Positions 8,439 through 15,374 of a stretch of DNA of 26,722 nt are shown here, piece by piece (the stretch's first letter is position 1; each line of letters opens with the position of its first letter). Origin of the DNA: a bacterium (lineage in GTDB: Bacteria > Spirochaetota > UBA4802 > UBA5550); NCBI GenBank assembly GCA_024224995.1, contig JAAENB010001265.1, forward strand, positions 1 through 26,722. The letters are read 5' to 3'. The translations under genes were made by a program, and so were the position numbers. The notes under the pieces were generated by a model. The model saw nothing but the letters and a program-made list of their open reading frames with translations. It did no database searches and was not told the origin of the DNA.

Positions 8439-9410
8439 ATGACCTTAACCAACAGACCCCGCCGGCTGCGCGGCAGCCTGCAAATACGAGACCTGGTGGC
8501 GGAAACCCTTCCCCAGCGGAGTAAACTTATTATGCCTCATTTTGTTTGCGAAGGCAAAGCCATTCGTGTGCCCATTGAATCCATGCCCGGCATTGACCGG
8601 GTTTCTCTCGACAACCTTCTCAGGGATATTGAAGGAGACGCCGCTCTGGGAATTCAGTATATTCTACTGTTCGGTATTCCCGATTCCAAAGATGAGACCG
8701 GCAGCGGTGCCTATTCCAATTCCGGCATTGTTCAAAAAGCCGTGAGCGCCATAAAAAAGAACTTCCCGGATATCCTTGTGATTACCGATGTTTGCCTTTG
8801 TGAATTTACCAGTCACGGCCACTGCGGTGTCATCCGGGACGGAGAGGTTTTGAACGACCCCTCCCTTGAGCTCCTGGCAAAAACCGCTCTTTCCCAGGCC
8901 CAGGCCGGTGCCGATATTGTTGCCCCGTCCGATATGATGGACGGCCGGGTTGCCGCCATTCGGCAAATACTCGATGAAAATGATTTTTCCCACGTTCCCA
9001 TATTATCCTACGCGGCAAAATACGCGTCCGCTTTTTACGGTCCTTTCAGGGAGGCTGCCGGCAGTTCTCCCCAATTCGGCGACCGCCAGAGCTACCAGAT
9101 GGATTGCCGCAACGCCCTGGAAGCGGAAAAAGAAGTTCTCCTGGATATTGATGAAGGAGCGGATATCATTATGGTGAAACCGGCCCTGTCATACCTGGAT
9201 ATCATACATCGTATTAAACAGGCTATTGATCTGCCGGTGTGTGCCTATAATGTGAGCGGTGAATATTCCATGGTTAAGGCTGCCGGGAAATTGGACCCTG
9301 GCAATGAAGAACGGCTCGTGCGGGAGATCCTTACTTCTATTTTCCGCGCCGGTGCCGACATGATTATATCCTACCATACCCGTGATATTTTTAAAAATAA
9401 CTGGTTTTAG
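8439..9410 (+). CDS. hemB: Delta-aminolevulinic acid dehydratase (porphobilinogen synthase)
   Basis: The enzyme condenses two 5-aminolevulinate molecules to porphobilinogen, the substrate of HemC. I use ATG 8439 (323 aa) because GGAG lies upstream and the protein then starts MTLTNRPRRLRGS as HemB usually does; the frame is open back to a TTG at 8367. Motifs are the Cys-rich zinc site DVCLCEFTSHGHCG, SDMMDGRVAAIR, the first active-site lysine in YAAKYASAFYGPFR (Lys194) and the Schiff-base lysine in IMVKPALSYLDI (Lys247). The three cysteines mark the zinc-dependent class. A TTGACT at 8367-8372 may be a -35 element, but the -10 is poor. The gene is placed in the same direction as hemC and cobA-hemD, about 600 bp further on. 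hemA and hemL are not in the window. Confidence 0.97.
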   Translation: MTLTNRPRRLRGSLQIRDLVAETLPQRSKLIMPHFVCEGKAIRVPIESMPGIDRVSLDNLLRDIEGDAALGIQYILLFGIPDSKDETGSGAYSNSGIVQKAVSAIKKNFPDILVITDVCLCEFTSHGHCGVIRDGEVLNDPSLELLAKTALSQAQAGADIVAPSDMMDGRVAAIRQILDENDFSHVPILSYAAKYASAFYGPFREAAGSSPQFGDRQSYQMDCRNALEAEKEVLLDIDEGADIIMVKPALSYLDIIHRIKQAIDLPVCAYNVSGEYSMVKAAGKLDPGNEERLVREILTSIFRAGADMIISYHTRDIFKNNWF

Positions 9411-9424
9411 TTCCGGAGTTTATT

Positions 9425-9901
9425 ATGGCACATAAAGAAGAATGGGTTGCTCCATGTGGTCTCTATTGCGGTGTCTGCCCGGTCTATGTTGCGGATCATG
9501 AAAATAATAAAAAATTAAAAAAAGAACTGGCTATCCTCTTCGTCACTGACCCTGAAGAGGTCCACTGTGAAGGCTGTATGTGTGAAGAGAGAGAAAAAAT
9601 ATTTTTCTTTTGCAGAATTTGCCTTATTAAGACCTGTGTTAAGGACCGGAAATATAAAGGCTGCCATGAGTGCAATAAATTTCCCTGTTTTCGTATTGAC
9701 GAATTCCCCATTCCTATTACGGATAAGATTATTGAGCGCTCTATTACCCGCCGCAAGAAGATCGGTATTAACAAATGGGTCGAAGAAGAGATTGCACGAT
9801 ATACCTGTCCCCATTGCGGAAACAAACTGATTCGCGGTGAACAACTATGCCGTAAATGCGAGAACCCGGTTGACCCCGATTTACTCACGATTAAAAATTA
9901 A
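9425..9901 (+). CDS. DUF3795-type cysteine-rich protein with C-terminal zinc ribbon
   Basis: The protein has 158 aa and a GGAG ribosome-binding site, and starts 14 bp after hemB, so the two are probably cotranscribed. The N-terminal region has the DUF3795 pattern APCGLYCGVCPVYV, then CEGCMC, CRICLIKTC and CHECNKFPC. The C-terminus carries a zinc ribbon, TCPHCG ... LCRKC (~125-150). The many paired Cys suggest metal binding (zinc or an iron-sulphur cluster). The family is frequent in anaerobes and has no established biochemical role. The protein is cytoplasmic, with no signal sequence. Confidence 0.85.
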   Translation: MAHKEEWVAPCGLYCGVCPVYVADHENNKKLKKELAILFVTDPEEVHCEGCMCEEREKIFFFCRICLIKTCVKDRKYKGCHECNKFPCFRIDEFPIPITDKIIERSITRRKKIGINKWVEEEIARYTCPHCGNKLIRGEQLCRKCENPVDPDLLTIKN

Positions 9902-10089
9902 AAACACGGTCCGTTTTCTCCTTTCTCCCCCTGATCCCCCAGCGGGGGCACGTAAGATGATTTTTTATCTGACAAAATTCATAAAAAAAAAACCAATTAA
10001 ATACTATACAGTTTTTCTTATTGTTAGAAAATGGGTGTTGATGTTTTTTATACGAATTTCTGTGATTTATCAATAAGGACAAATTAGCA

Positions 10090-11247
10090 ATGACACAGAT
10101 CTATTCAACTGCCAAAGAACGTATCCCATCTCTTGACGCCCTGCGGGGCTTTATTATGATTATCATGGCTCTGGATCATGCCAGCTATTTTGTTGCCAGA
10201 GTTCACAGCAATGAACTCTGGGGCTTCCCCGTGCAGGTCTTTGACAGCGCGTTTGTTTTTTTACTCCGCTTTATTTCCCATATTTGCGCTCCGGGCTTCT
10301 TTTTTCTCATGGGCGCGGGTATGATCTTTTTTGCCAATTCCCGAAGAAATTCGGGCTGGTCCGAAGGTAAGATTATCCGTTTTTTTGCCATCCGGGGCTC
10401 GCTGCTTATTCTCCTGCAGCTGGTCGTTGAAAACGGCGCCTGGCTTATTGCCGAAGCTGGTGTTTCCACTGTTACAATTCCCCTGCCCGGCGGCGGCGGT
10501 GAAATTTACCTCAACTTTGGGGTTCTTTCCACTCTTGGCTTTTCCATGATATTTACCTCTTTCCTGCTGCGTATAAACTCCATACTGCTCTTTATTATCG
10601 GTCTGGGTTCTATTATTGCTACTCAAGCTCTTCTTCCTCCTGCTGCTGAGGTAAATACGCTCTTTTCTCCCCTGCTGCGGCTTCTGGTAATTCCCGGTCA
10701 TACCGGCATTATGCAGGCGGACTATGTTATCCTTCCCTGGTTCGGCATTACCTGCTTTGGCTGTATCCTGGCAAAAGCCCTGTTAAATAACCGCGACAAA
10801 ACCTTTTGGCGCGCGTTTCTTGCCGGTCTCTTTTGCCTGCTTGTTTTTTTCCCGCTCCGGTTCTCCGGCGGTTTTGGCAATAGTCACCCCGTTCCCGGTT
10901 CGGACTGGATGTCGTTTCTCTCCCTGACCAAATATCCGCCAAGCATTGTGTACCTTCTTTTTACCCTGGGCGTTCTGCTTATTATTCTCTTTATATTTTC
11001 CCGCTTCGAAAACTCCATTAATAAATGGGGCGCTGTAATGCTTACCTTTGGTAAAAGCGCGCTCTTTTTCTATATCTGCCACCTCTATATTCTTGCTCTT
11101 GCCGGCCTGCCGTTTCCTCACGGCTCGGGCTTTCCAATTATGTTTGCCGCGTGGCTCGGGTCCCTTGCTTTGCTGTTCCCGCTCTGTAAATGGTTCGCTC
11201 AATTTAAACGGAGAAAATCCCCGGACTCGGTTTGGCGGTTTTTTTAA
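10090..11247 (+). CDS. DUF1624 / heparan-alpha-glucosaminide N-acetyltransferase-like membrane protein
   Basis: This 385-aa polytopic inner-membrane protein has roughly ten hydrophobic helices. The N-terminal signature SLDALRGFIMIIMALDH (~14-30) is that of DUF1624 and related acyltransferase families (HGSNAT, YeiB, acyltransferase 3), where the buried His and Asp are thought to take part in acyl transfer across the membrane. The substrate is unknown and may be a sugar or cell-envelope group. AAGGAC precedes the ATG by about 9 nt. The leader is AT-rich, and a short CCCCC-AGC-GGGGG hairpin lies further upstream near 9940. The gene stands alone between hemB/DUF3795 and the broken receptor. Confidence 0.85.
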   Translation: MTQIYSTAKERIPSLDALRGFIMIIMALDHASYFVARVHSNELWGFPVQVFDSAFVFLLRFISHICAPGFFFLMGAGMIFFANSRRNSGWSEGKIIRFFAIRGSLLILLQLVVENGAWLIAEAGVSTVTIPLPGGGGEIYLNFGVLSTLGFSMIFTSFLLRINSILLFIIGLGSIIATQALLPPAAEVNTLFSPLLRLLVIPGHTGIMQADYVILPWFGITCFGCILAKALLNNRDKTFWRAFLAGLFCLLVFFPLRFSGGFGNSHPVPGSDWMSFLSLTKYPPSIVYLLFTLGVLLIILFIFSRFENSINKWGAVMLTFGKSALFFYICHLYILALAGLPFPHGSGFPIMFAAWLGSLALLFPLCKWFAQFKRRKSPDSVWRFF

Positions 11248-11366
11248 TCTTTTCCCGTTATCCCCCCAAAAAAACCATGTCATAAATTTTAATACAGATT
11301 TATACATGTAGTCATAGTGGCTACTAACGAAATCCATTAATTACTACATCATTCCGGTATCTTTTT

Positions 11367-11395
11367 TTGACTTTATCCGAAATTCGGTGTATACT
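11367..11395 (+). promoter_or_regulatory. Strong sigma-70 promoter of the TonB receptor pseudogene
   Basis: TTGACT (11367-11372), a 17-bp spacer and TATACT (11390-11395) make a near-consensus promoter. The leader of about 115 nt ends in AGGAGG before ATG 11518. The surrounding 11248-11366 contains only a small hairpin (GTAGTCA/TGGCTAC near 11310-11326) and no gene. Confidence 0.65.
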
Positions 11396-11517
11396 AATTA
11401 ATGCAAAAGACGTAGTTGGCTCATGTTTAAACCAACCGTTTTTTGTGGTTAAGCGTAACTCTAGCATAGCAGATGTTATGTCACATAACCACGCGCAATA
11501 CAGGAGGTACGAGAGCA

Positions 11518-12376
11518 TGAATTTTATTAAAGGATTATGTGTTTTTAAATACATAATTATTCTAATTACCATTTCTTTTTTCGCCCTTCCCCTGGCCGCC
11601 CAGGAGACCGACCCGGCTGAGGATGATGCCGTCTCTACCACGGATTCATTTCCCGCAGATGAGTCATATGAGTCTGGCGAAGAGGAAGAGCTTGGGTTCT
11701 ATGAATTGGAAAATCAGACCGTTTCGGCCGCTTCCAAAATTGAGCAAACCGCCGCTGAAGCGCCTTCAATTATATCGATTATTTCAGCTAAACAGTTTAA
11801 AACCTTTGGCTGGAAAAGTATCAATGACGCGTTGTATCATATGCCCGGGTTTACCTATTCACAGGACTACGACCGGCGTACGGTTTCTTCAAGAGGGATT
11901 TTTGAAGGGTGGAATAATAACCATTATATGATGCTGGTTGATGGGGTGCAGTTTAATGATAATGCCTATGGTTCCGCGTATACATGGGAAATTACTCCCG
12001 TTAATATGATTAAGACTATGGAGGTTGTGCGGGGCCGGGGTCGGCGCTGTATGGGTCGTACGCGATGAATGGGGTTATTTCGCTGAATACCTGGTCAGGG
12101 AAAGACCTGAAGGGTGATATTGAACTTAGTACCCGGTACGGTAATAAAGGTACGGCTATTATTGATGTACTTACGGGGAATACGAGTAAGTATTTTTCTT
12201 ATGTGATGTCGTATAATTATTATGAGACCGATGGGTTGGATTATAATACCTATGATGATTTAAAAGAGCAAAGAAACGTTAGAGATGAAAAGAAAAATCA
12301 TTATTTTTTCTTAAAACCTGAAGGGGAAGATGCTCTGGAAGGAGGGTGTCATTTTTTTTGTGTAAATAGCCTTTAA
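11518..12376 (+). pseudogene. TonB-dependent receptor, frameshifted and missing most of its barrel
   Basis: From ATG 11518 (AGGAGG 9 nt upstream) the product has a signal peptide (MNFIKGLCVFKYIIILITIS ... ALPLAAQ), an acidic linker, a TonB-box-like stretch and a plug domain (APSIISIISAKQF, DALYHMPGFTYSQ, MMLVDGVQFND, MIKTMEVVRG). At ~12031-12040 the DNA reads GGGGCCGGGG where the plug motif needs one more C; restoring it gives VRGPGSALYGSYAMNG and joins the two frames. A second frame continues from ~12041 through NGVISLNTWSG and the first barrel strands, then stops at 12376 after about 285 residues in total. Intact receptors have 600 or more, so nearly all of the barrel is gone and the gene runs into the convergent lipoprotein gene 8 bp on. 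Both the frameshift and the missing 3' end indicate a dead gene. A single-base sequencing error could explain the frameshift but not the truncation. Confidence 0.9.
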
Positions 12377-12383
12377 ATTTATG

Positions 12384-13340
12384 CTAAATTTGCACCCTTC
12401 CTTCAAAGTGAATCGCAAATTGATTCATTGCTGGCCCCCAGTCTCTAATAGGCATTGTCCATTTTTTTGAAGCATTCGTCAAGGCCAAATATAATACTTT
12501 ATAAATTGAATCATCTGTAGGAAAAGTAGATCTTGGAAATCTTGACATGTACTCTACACTTGAGTTGAAAACAGTCCAATTTGACCATACATCCCCCACT
12601 CTTCTATTTCGCATTTGTTTTGCTGTTGGTAGGTTCACTGAATAGTGATGATTAAGTGGGCCAGTGGAACCTTTTTGTATTGTATGTTTATATACAATCT
12701 TCCCCGCACCATCATCAACAACAATACTATCATTCTTAACAACCTCATTCCCCGCAAAATCCCGAAACTTCACATAAAGAGTCTTCTCCCCCGCCCCTGC
12801 CTCAAGCGTCCACGGCTTATAAACAGAACAACTCTCCCACTCCGTCCAGGAAATATTATCATAACTAAAACACATCTGGTAAGCCCCGGGTGCATCAATA
12901 TCCAGTTCGGATATAACCCCAAGCGTATGACTATCACCCTGATTAATCTTCACGGAATAATCATCCGGATCGGGAACAACTATGGAGTCACTCTTCCCAA
13001 CAACATTCCCCGAAGAATCCCGAAACTCCCCATAAACCGTCTTACTCCCCACAGTGGCCGATAAACTCCATCTTTTCAACGCGCCAATAGCCTCCCACTC
13101 CGACCACAGAACAGAATCGTTGCTAAACCGCATCTCGTGAGCATTGCCAACATCGATATTTAGAATAATTAAATTTGTATATGTTACCTGCTCATCATTG
13201 TTAATAAGCAGCTCCCCGTCAACCGGTGTATTGGACCGGTACAAGCCCTCTTCACAAGCCATAAAAAAAGCCGTCAGGGCGATAAAACTCAGCACAAGCA
13301 GCCTCTTTTTAAAATTAGTTTTTATTTGATTCTTTGACAT
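12384..13340 (-). CDS. Lipoprotein with two Ig-like repeats
   Basis: The 318-aa product has a basic n-region, a hydrophobic core and a lipobox-like FFMAC with Cys29. Two homologous beta-rich repeats follow, at ~55-125 and ~135-210. Each holds a (M/C)xFSxDxxxWxEW segment and then FRDxxGNxVxKxDSIVV. The last ~100 residues are unrelated and rich in aromatic residues. It is probably anchored to a membrane facing the periplasm or the outside; the function is unknown, and adhesion or carbohydrate binding would be a guess. The ribosome-binding site GGGAGG lies 7 nt before ATG 13340. A consensus promoter is just upstream. It is convergent with the broken receptor. Confidence 0.8.
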   Translation of the reverse strand: MSKNQIKTNFKKRLLVLSFIALTAFFMACEEGLYRSNTPVDGELLINNDEQVTYTNLIILNIDVGNAHEMRFSNDSVLWSEWEAIGALKRWSLSATVGSKTVYGEFRDSSGNVVGKSDSIVVPDPDDYSVKINQGDSHTLGVISELDIDAPGAYQMCFSYDNISWTEWESCSVYKPWTLEAGAGEKTLYVKFRDFAGNEVVKNDSIVVDDGAGKIVYKHTIQKGSTGPLNHHYSVNLPTAKQMRNRRVGDVWSNWTVFNSSVEYMSRFPRSTFPTDDSIYKVLYLALTNASKKWTMPIRDWGPAMNQFAIHFEGRVQI

Positions 13341-13376
13341 AGAAAAACCTCCCTATAATATTAATTCTACCGGGGC

Positions 13377-13405
13377 ACTATACTACACAAAGGTTTGCCT
13401 GTCAA
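13377..13405 (-). promoter_or_regulatory. Consensus sigma-70 promoter of the lipoprotein gene
   Basis: On the minus strand, TTGACA (13405-13400), a 17-bp spacer and TATAGT (13382-13377) form one of the best promoters in the window. It gives a leader of about 30 nt to ATG 13340. Confidence 0.7.
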
Positions 13406-13412
13406 GAGGATA

Positions 13413-13443
13413 CGGAATGAACGCTTCCTGGAAGGGAATGAAC
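13413..13443 (+). repeat. Dispersed repeat, 1.5 copies of a 21-bp unit
   Basis: The unit begins GGAATGAACGCT and ends CCTGGAA, after which GGGAATGAAC begins again 21 bp on. A close copy lies at 19240-19271 in the opposite orientation, and a single GGGAATGAAC occurs at 1311-1320. Here it lies just upstream of the lipoprotein promoter and before duplicated unit A. Confidence 0.7.
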
Positions 13444-13466
13444 AATCGGATTTTCGCAAAAAAATC

Positions 13467-14146
13467 GCATTTTTTTAAAAAAGTTTGTTACTTTTTGGCC
13501 CAAAATGATGCTCTTATTAATAGGGGCTGGTGTTTTTTAGATCAAAAAGCAATCAGCCTGATAATAGTCTTTCAGGAGATTTTTTATGATTATTAAAACC
13601 ACCATTAACTTTCGGGTCCCCGTTTTGGAGAAAATCAATGAAGCTGCGGTTTTGCTCGGGATTTCCCGTACCAAGATTATTATCAAGCTTCTGAAAATGG
13701 TTATGAATGAGAAAAACTTTTCCGCTACTATGTGCAGGGCCGTTCAATATCAATTAGATGATCCCGATCCCGATAACTGGCATAAGTTCCATATCTCGTT
13801 CCAGGAAGACGATTTTGAATTTTTTGTCGATTTACGAAAATTTCTGAAAAAGTCCGTTTCCGCTATTGTGGGCTACGCTGTGGAAGAGTACCTGGATATT
13901 ATCCTGGGGCTGGCCCCGGAAGATCCCGAAAAAAGCGATAAGTATCTTTTCCGCCATTATGTGATAAGCTCATCGGAGGTGCATGGGGTGATATCCTGGC
14001 AGATTTTTTGGGGGCTGCCGGAAAAATTGGGGGAATTACACCGGCATAAGCTCATTTAGGGCGGAACAGCACAGGCTCAGGCGAAAAGAAGCGGGATTTT
14101 AAAATCCGGCCCAATCGAGGTGCGCGAAAAGCAAGCGCCGGACCGG
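13467..14146. repeat. Duplicated segment, copy A (RHH-like gene and flanks)
   Basis: This aligns base for base with 17247-17926 at a constant offset of 3780. The leader up to the ATG, the first ~150 bp of the gene, and the last ~170 bp (end of gene plus 87 non-coding bases) are nearly identical, while the middle of the gene differs much more. The non-coding tail has a 20-bp near-palindrome centred on GGATTTTAAAATCC (14094-14107). Confidence 0.9.
13586..14059 (+). CDS. Ribbon-helix-helix-like protein, copy A (157 aa, unknown)
   Basis: AGGAG precedes the ATG. The N-terminus, TTINFRVPVLEKINEAA then LGISRTKIIIKLLKMVM, has the beta-strand/helix/helix pattern of ribbon-helix-helix DNA-binding proteins. 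A second similar module follows at ~65-110 (WHKFHISFQEDDFEFF, LRKFLKKSVSAIVGYAVEEY), then a charged linker and a conserved C-terminus (EVHGVISWQIFWGLPEKLGE). There is no signal peptide or membrane segment. The layout recalls DUF1564-like proteins of spirochaetes, but I cannot confirm the family. A paralogue is at 17366. Each copy faces a minus-strand gene set across a shared 87-bp spacer, so it may regulate or mobilise that cassette. Either role is inference. Confidence 0.65.
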   Translation: MIIKTTINFRVPVLEKINEAAVLLGISRTKIIIKLLKMVMNEKNFSATMCRAVQYQLDDPDPDNWHKFHISFQEDDFEFFVDLRKFLKKSVSAIVGYAVEEYLDIILGLAPEDPEKSDKYLFRHYVISSSEVHGVISWQIFWGLPEKLGELHRHKLI

Positions 14147-14148
14147 GC

Positions 14149-14667
14149 TCACTCCACAGAGCTGGAATACCGATACTGGTTTAGCGGGCCCATTTCCAGC
14201 ATCATATCACCGGGAGTAAAAATTTCCCAGTCCGATATATTATCAGCATCACTTGCTTCTTCATCTTCTTCTTCGTCTTCATCAAAAGGAATTATCATTA
14301 ATGAATAAGTGTTGTTAAACTCAATCAAGAGAGTTAGAGAAGGAAATAAAATATCGACTTTTGTAATAACAGAATCAACGATGCAGGAAATTTTTTCATT
14401 AACAATATCCGGATCATCATCGGCACTAACAACAAAGGATTCGTCCGATAGCAATTCCCAGAAGGAAGCCCTGGCGCCAACGGACCATTCACCTTTGAAT
14501 TTATCTTTTAATTTTTCAGATTTATAGGGAACCTTTTCCCCAATTTCAAGAGAGAGTTCATCACCATAGGAAAGACGGGCATCCCAGCAGGTTTTCCCGG
14601 CAAGACCTTGAATGATTTTTTTAATCTCTGTTAAACTTTTTTCGGATGTAATTTCGGTTATATTCAT
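14149..14667 (-). CDS. Immunity-like cytoplasmic protein of the DUF4157 cassette (172 aa)
   Basis: There is no signal peptide or membrane helix. The order of features resembles small acidic immunity-type proteins: CWDARLSYGDELSLEIGE near the N-terminus, GEWSVGARASFWELL in the middle, then LLIEFNNTYSLMIIPF and DWEIFTPGDMMLEMGPL near the C-terminus, with an acidic run (DEDEEEDEE) at ~137-145. The ATG at 14667 lacks a clear Shine-Dalgarno sequence, but it lies only 24 nt after the SH3b gene stop, so translation probably depends on the upstream genes. It is the last gene of a three-gene minus-strand set behind the DUF4157 effector, the usual place for an immunity gene. A frameshifted remnant of a homologue is at 17936-17998. 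The immunity role is inferred from position and general resemblance. Confidence 0.6.
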   Translation of the reverse strand: MNITEITSEKSLTEIKKIIQGLAGKTCWDARLSYGDELSLEIGEKVPYKSEKLKDKFKGEWSVGARASFWELLSDESFVVSADDDPDIVNEKISCIVDSVITKVDILFPSLTLLIEFNNTYSLMIIPFDEDEEEDEEASDADNISDWEIFTPGDMMLEMGPLNQYRYSSSVE

Positions 14668-14691
14668 AATTATGCCACGGAAGAAATAATA

Positions 14692-15324
14692 TTACTTCGA
14701 ACATTCCGAAAATTTCGACTTTTTATAAACCGAATTATTTATGTGAATTATTTTTTTTGAAATATATTTTATAGTCATATTGCTTCTGCTTTCTATATCA
14801 TCCGGATAAAGAGGTTCATCCACGACCTTTAATTTAATTTCTTTACCGACCAACAATGATTCTTCAACTTTAAATGGAGCAAATCCACCAGGGCATCCCA
14901 TGGAGGTCCCATCCCCACCAGCAGCAATATTTGAGAATGCAGTTGCGGATTCTCCATTGGAATCTTTTGTGATCCAAAAATTTTGAATGTTCTTAAGCCA
15001 GGGAGGGGTTTCTTTTAAAAAGCCGCTAAAAACCCAACCCGGTTTTCCTTTCCATTTTGTTTTATACCACTTCCCTTCAATATTCATGATTTTTATTTTC
15101 TTTTGATCTATCCGGGTAATAGAAATCAAAGCATTCCGAGGGATAACAAGAAACTTTTTATATTTTGTACCCGGGCCTTTACGCATTCTTAGTCCACTTT
15201 TAGCGTTAACCACCATAAGTTTGATATACTTTTTTTTATTACTATCTTTGCATAATACTGGCTCATATACGTGTAGAGAGACTATGATGATTAAGAAAGC
15301 TGTTATGATTTTAAAAAATTTCAT
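14692..15324 (-). CDS. Secreted SH3b-domain protein, copy A (210 aa)
   Basis: The protein has a signal peptide (MKFFKIITAFLIIIVSLHV ... LCKD), then a bacterial SH3 domain at ~35-105 (KSGLRMRKGPGTKYKKFLVI, GKWYKTKWKGKPGWVFSGFL). A C-terminal region with a Gly-rich block (NIAAGGDGTSMGCPGGFAPF) I do not recognise. SH3b domains often bind cell-wall peptides, so a periplasmic place next to peptidoglycan is likely. GGAG precedes the ATG. It lies 50 nt downstream of the DUF4157 gene and 24 nt upstream of the immunity-like gene. A shorter paralogue is at 18019. It may be the periplasmic antidote or an accessory factor to the effector; this is inference. Confidence 0.8.
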   Translation of the reverse strand: MKFFKIITAFLIIIVSLHVYEPVLCKDSNKKKYIKLMVVNAKSGLRMRKGPGTKYKKFLVIPRNALISITRIDQKKIKIMNIEGKWYKTKWKGKPGWVFSGFLKETPPWLKNIQNFWITKDSNGESATAFSNIAAGGDGTSMGCPGGFAPFKVEESLLVGKEIKLKVVDEPLYPDDIESRSNMTIKYISKKIIHINNSVYKKSKFSECSK

Positions 15325-15374
15325 TAATTACTCCAAAATGTTTAAATGATTACAGTTTTATCAGTAACTCCGGG

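Noticed and set aside
9935..9990. Terminator after the DUF3795 gene (CCCCC-AGC-GGGGG)
   Set aside because: The stem is short and the T-run begins about 15 nt later, so it does not fit an intrinsic terminator well.
14060..14146. Integron attC site in the conserved 87-bp spacer
   Set aside because: I cannot find RYYYAAC/GTTRRRY core sites in the right arrangement, and no integrase is present.
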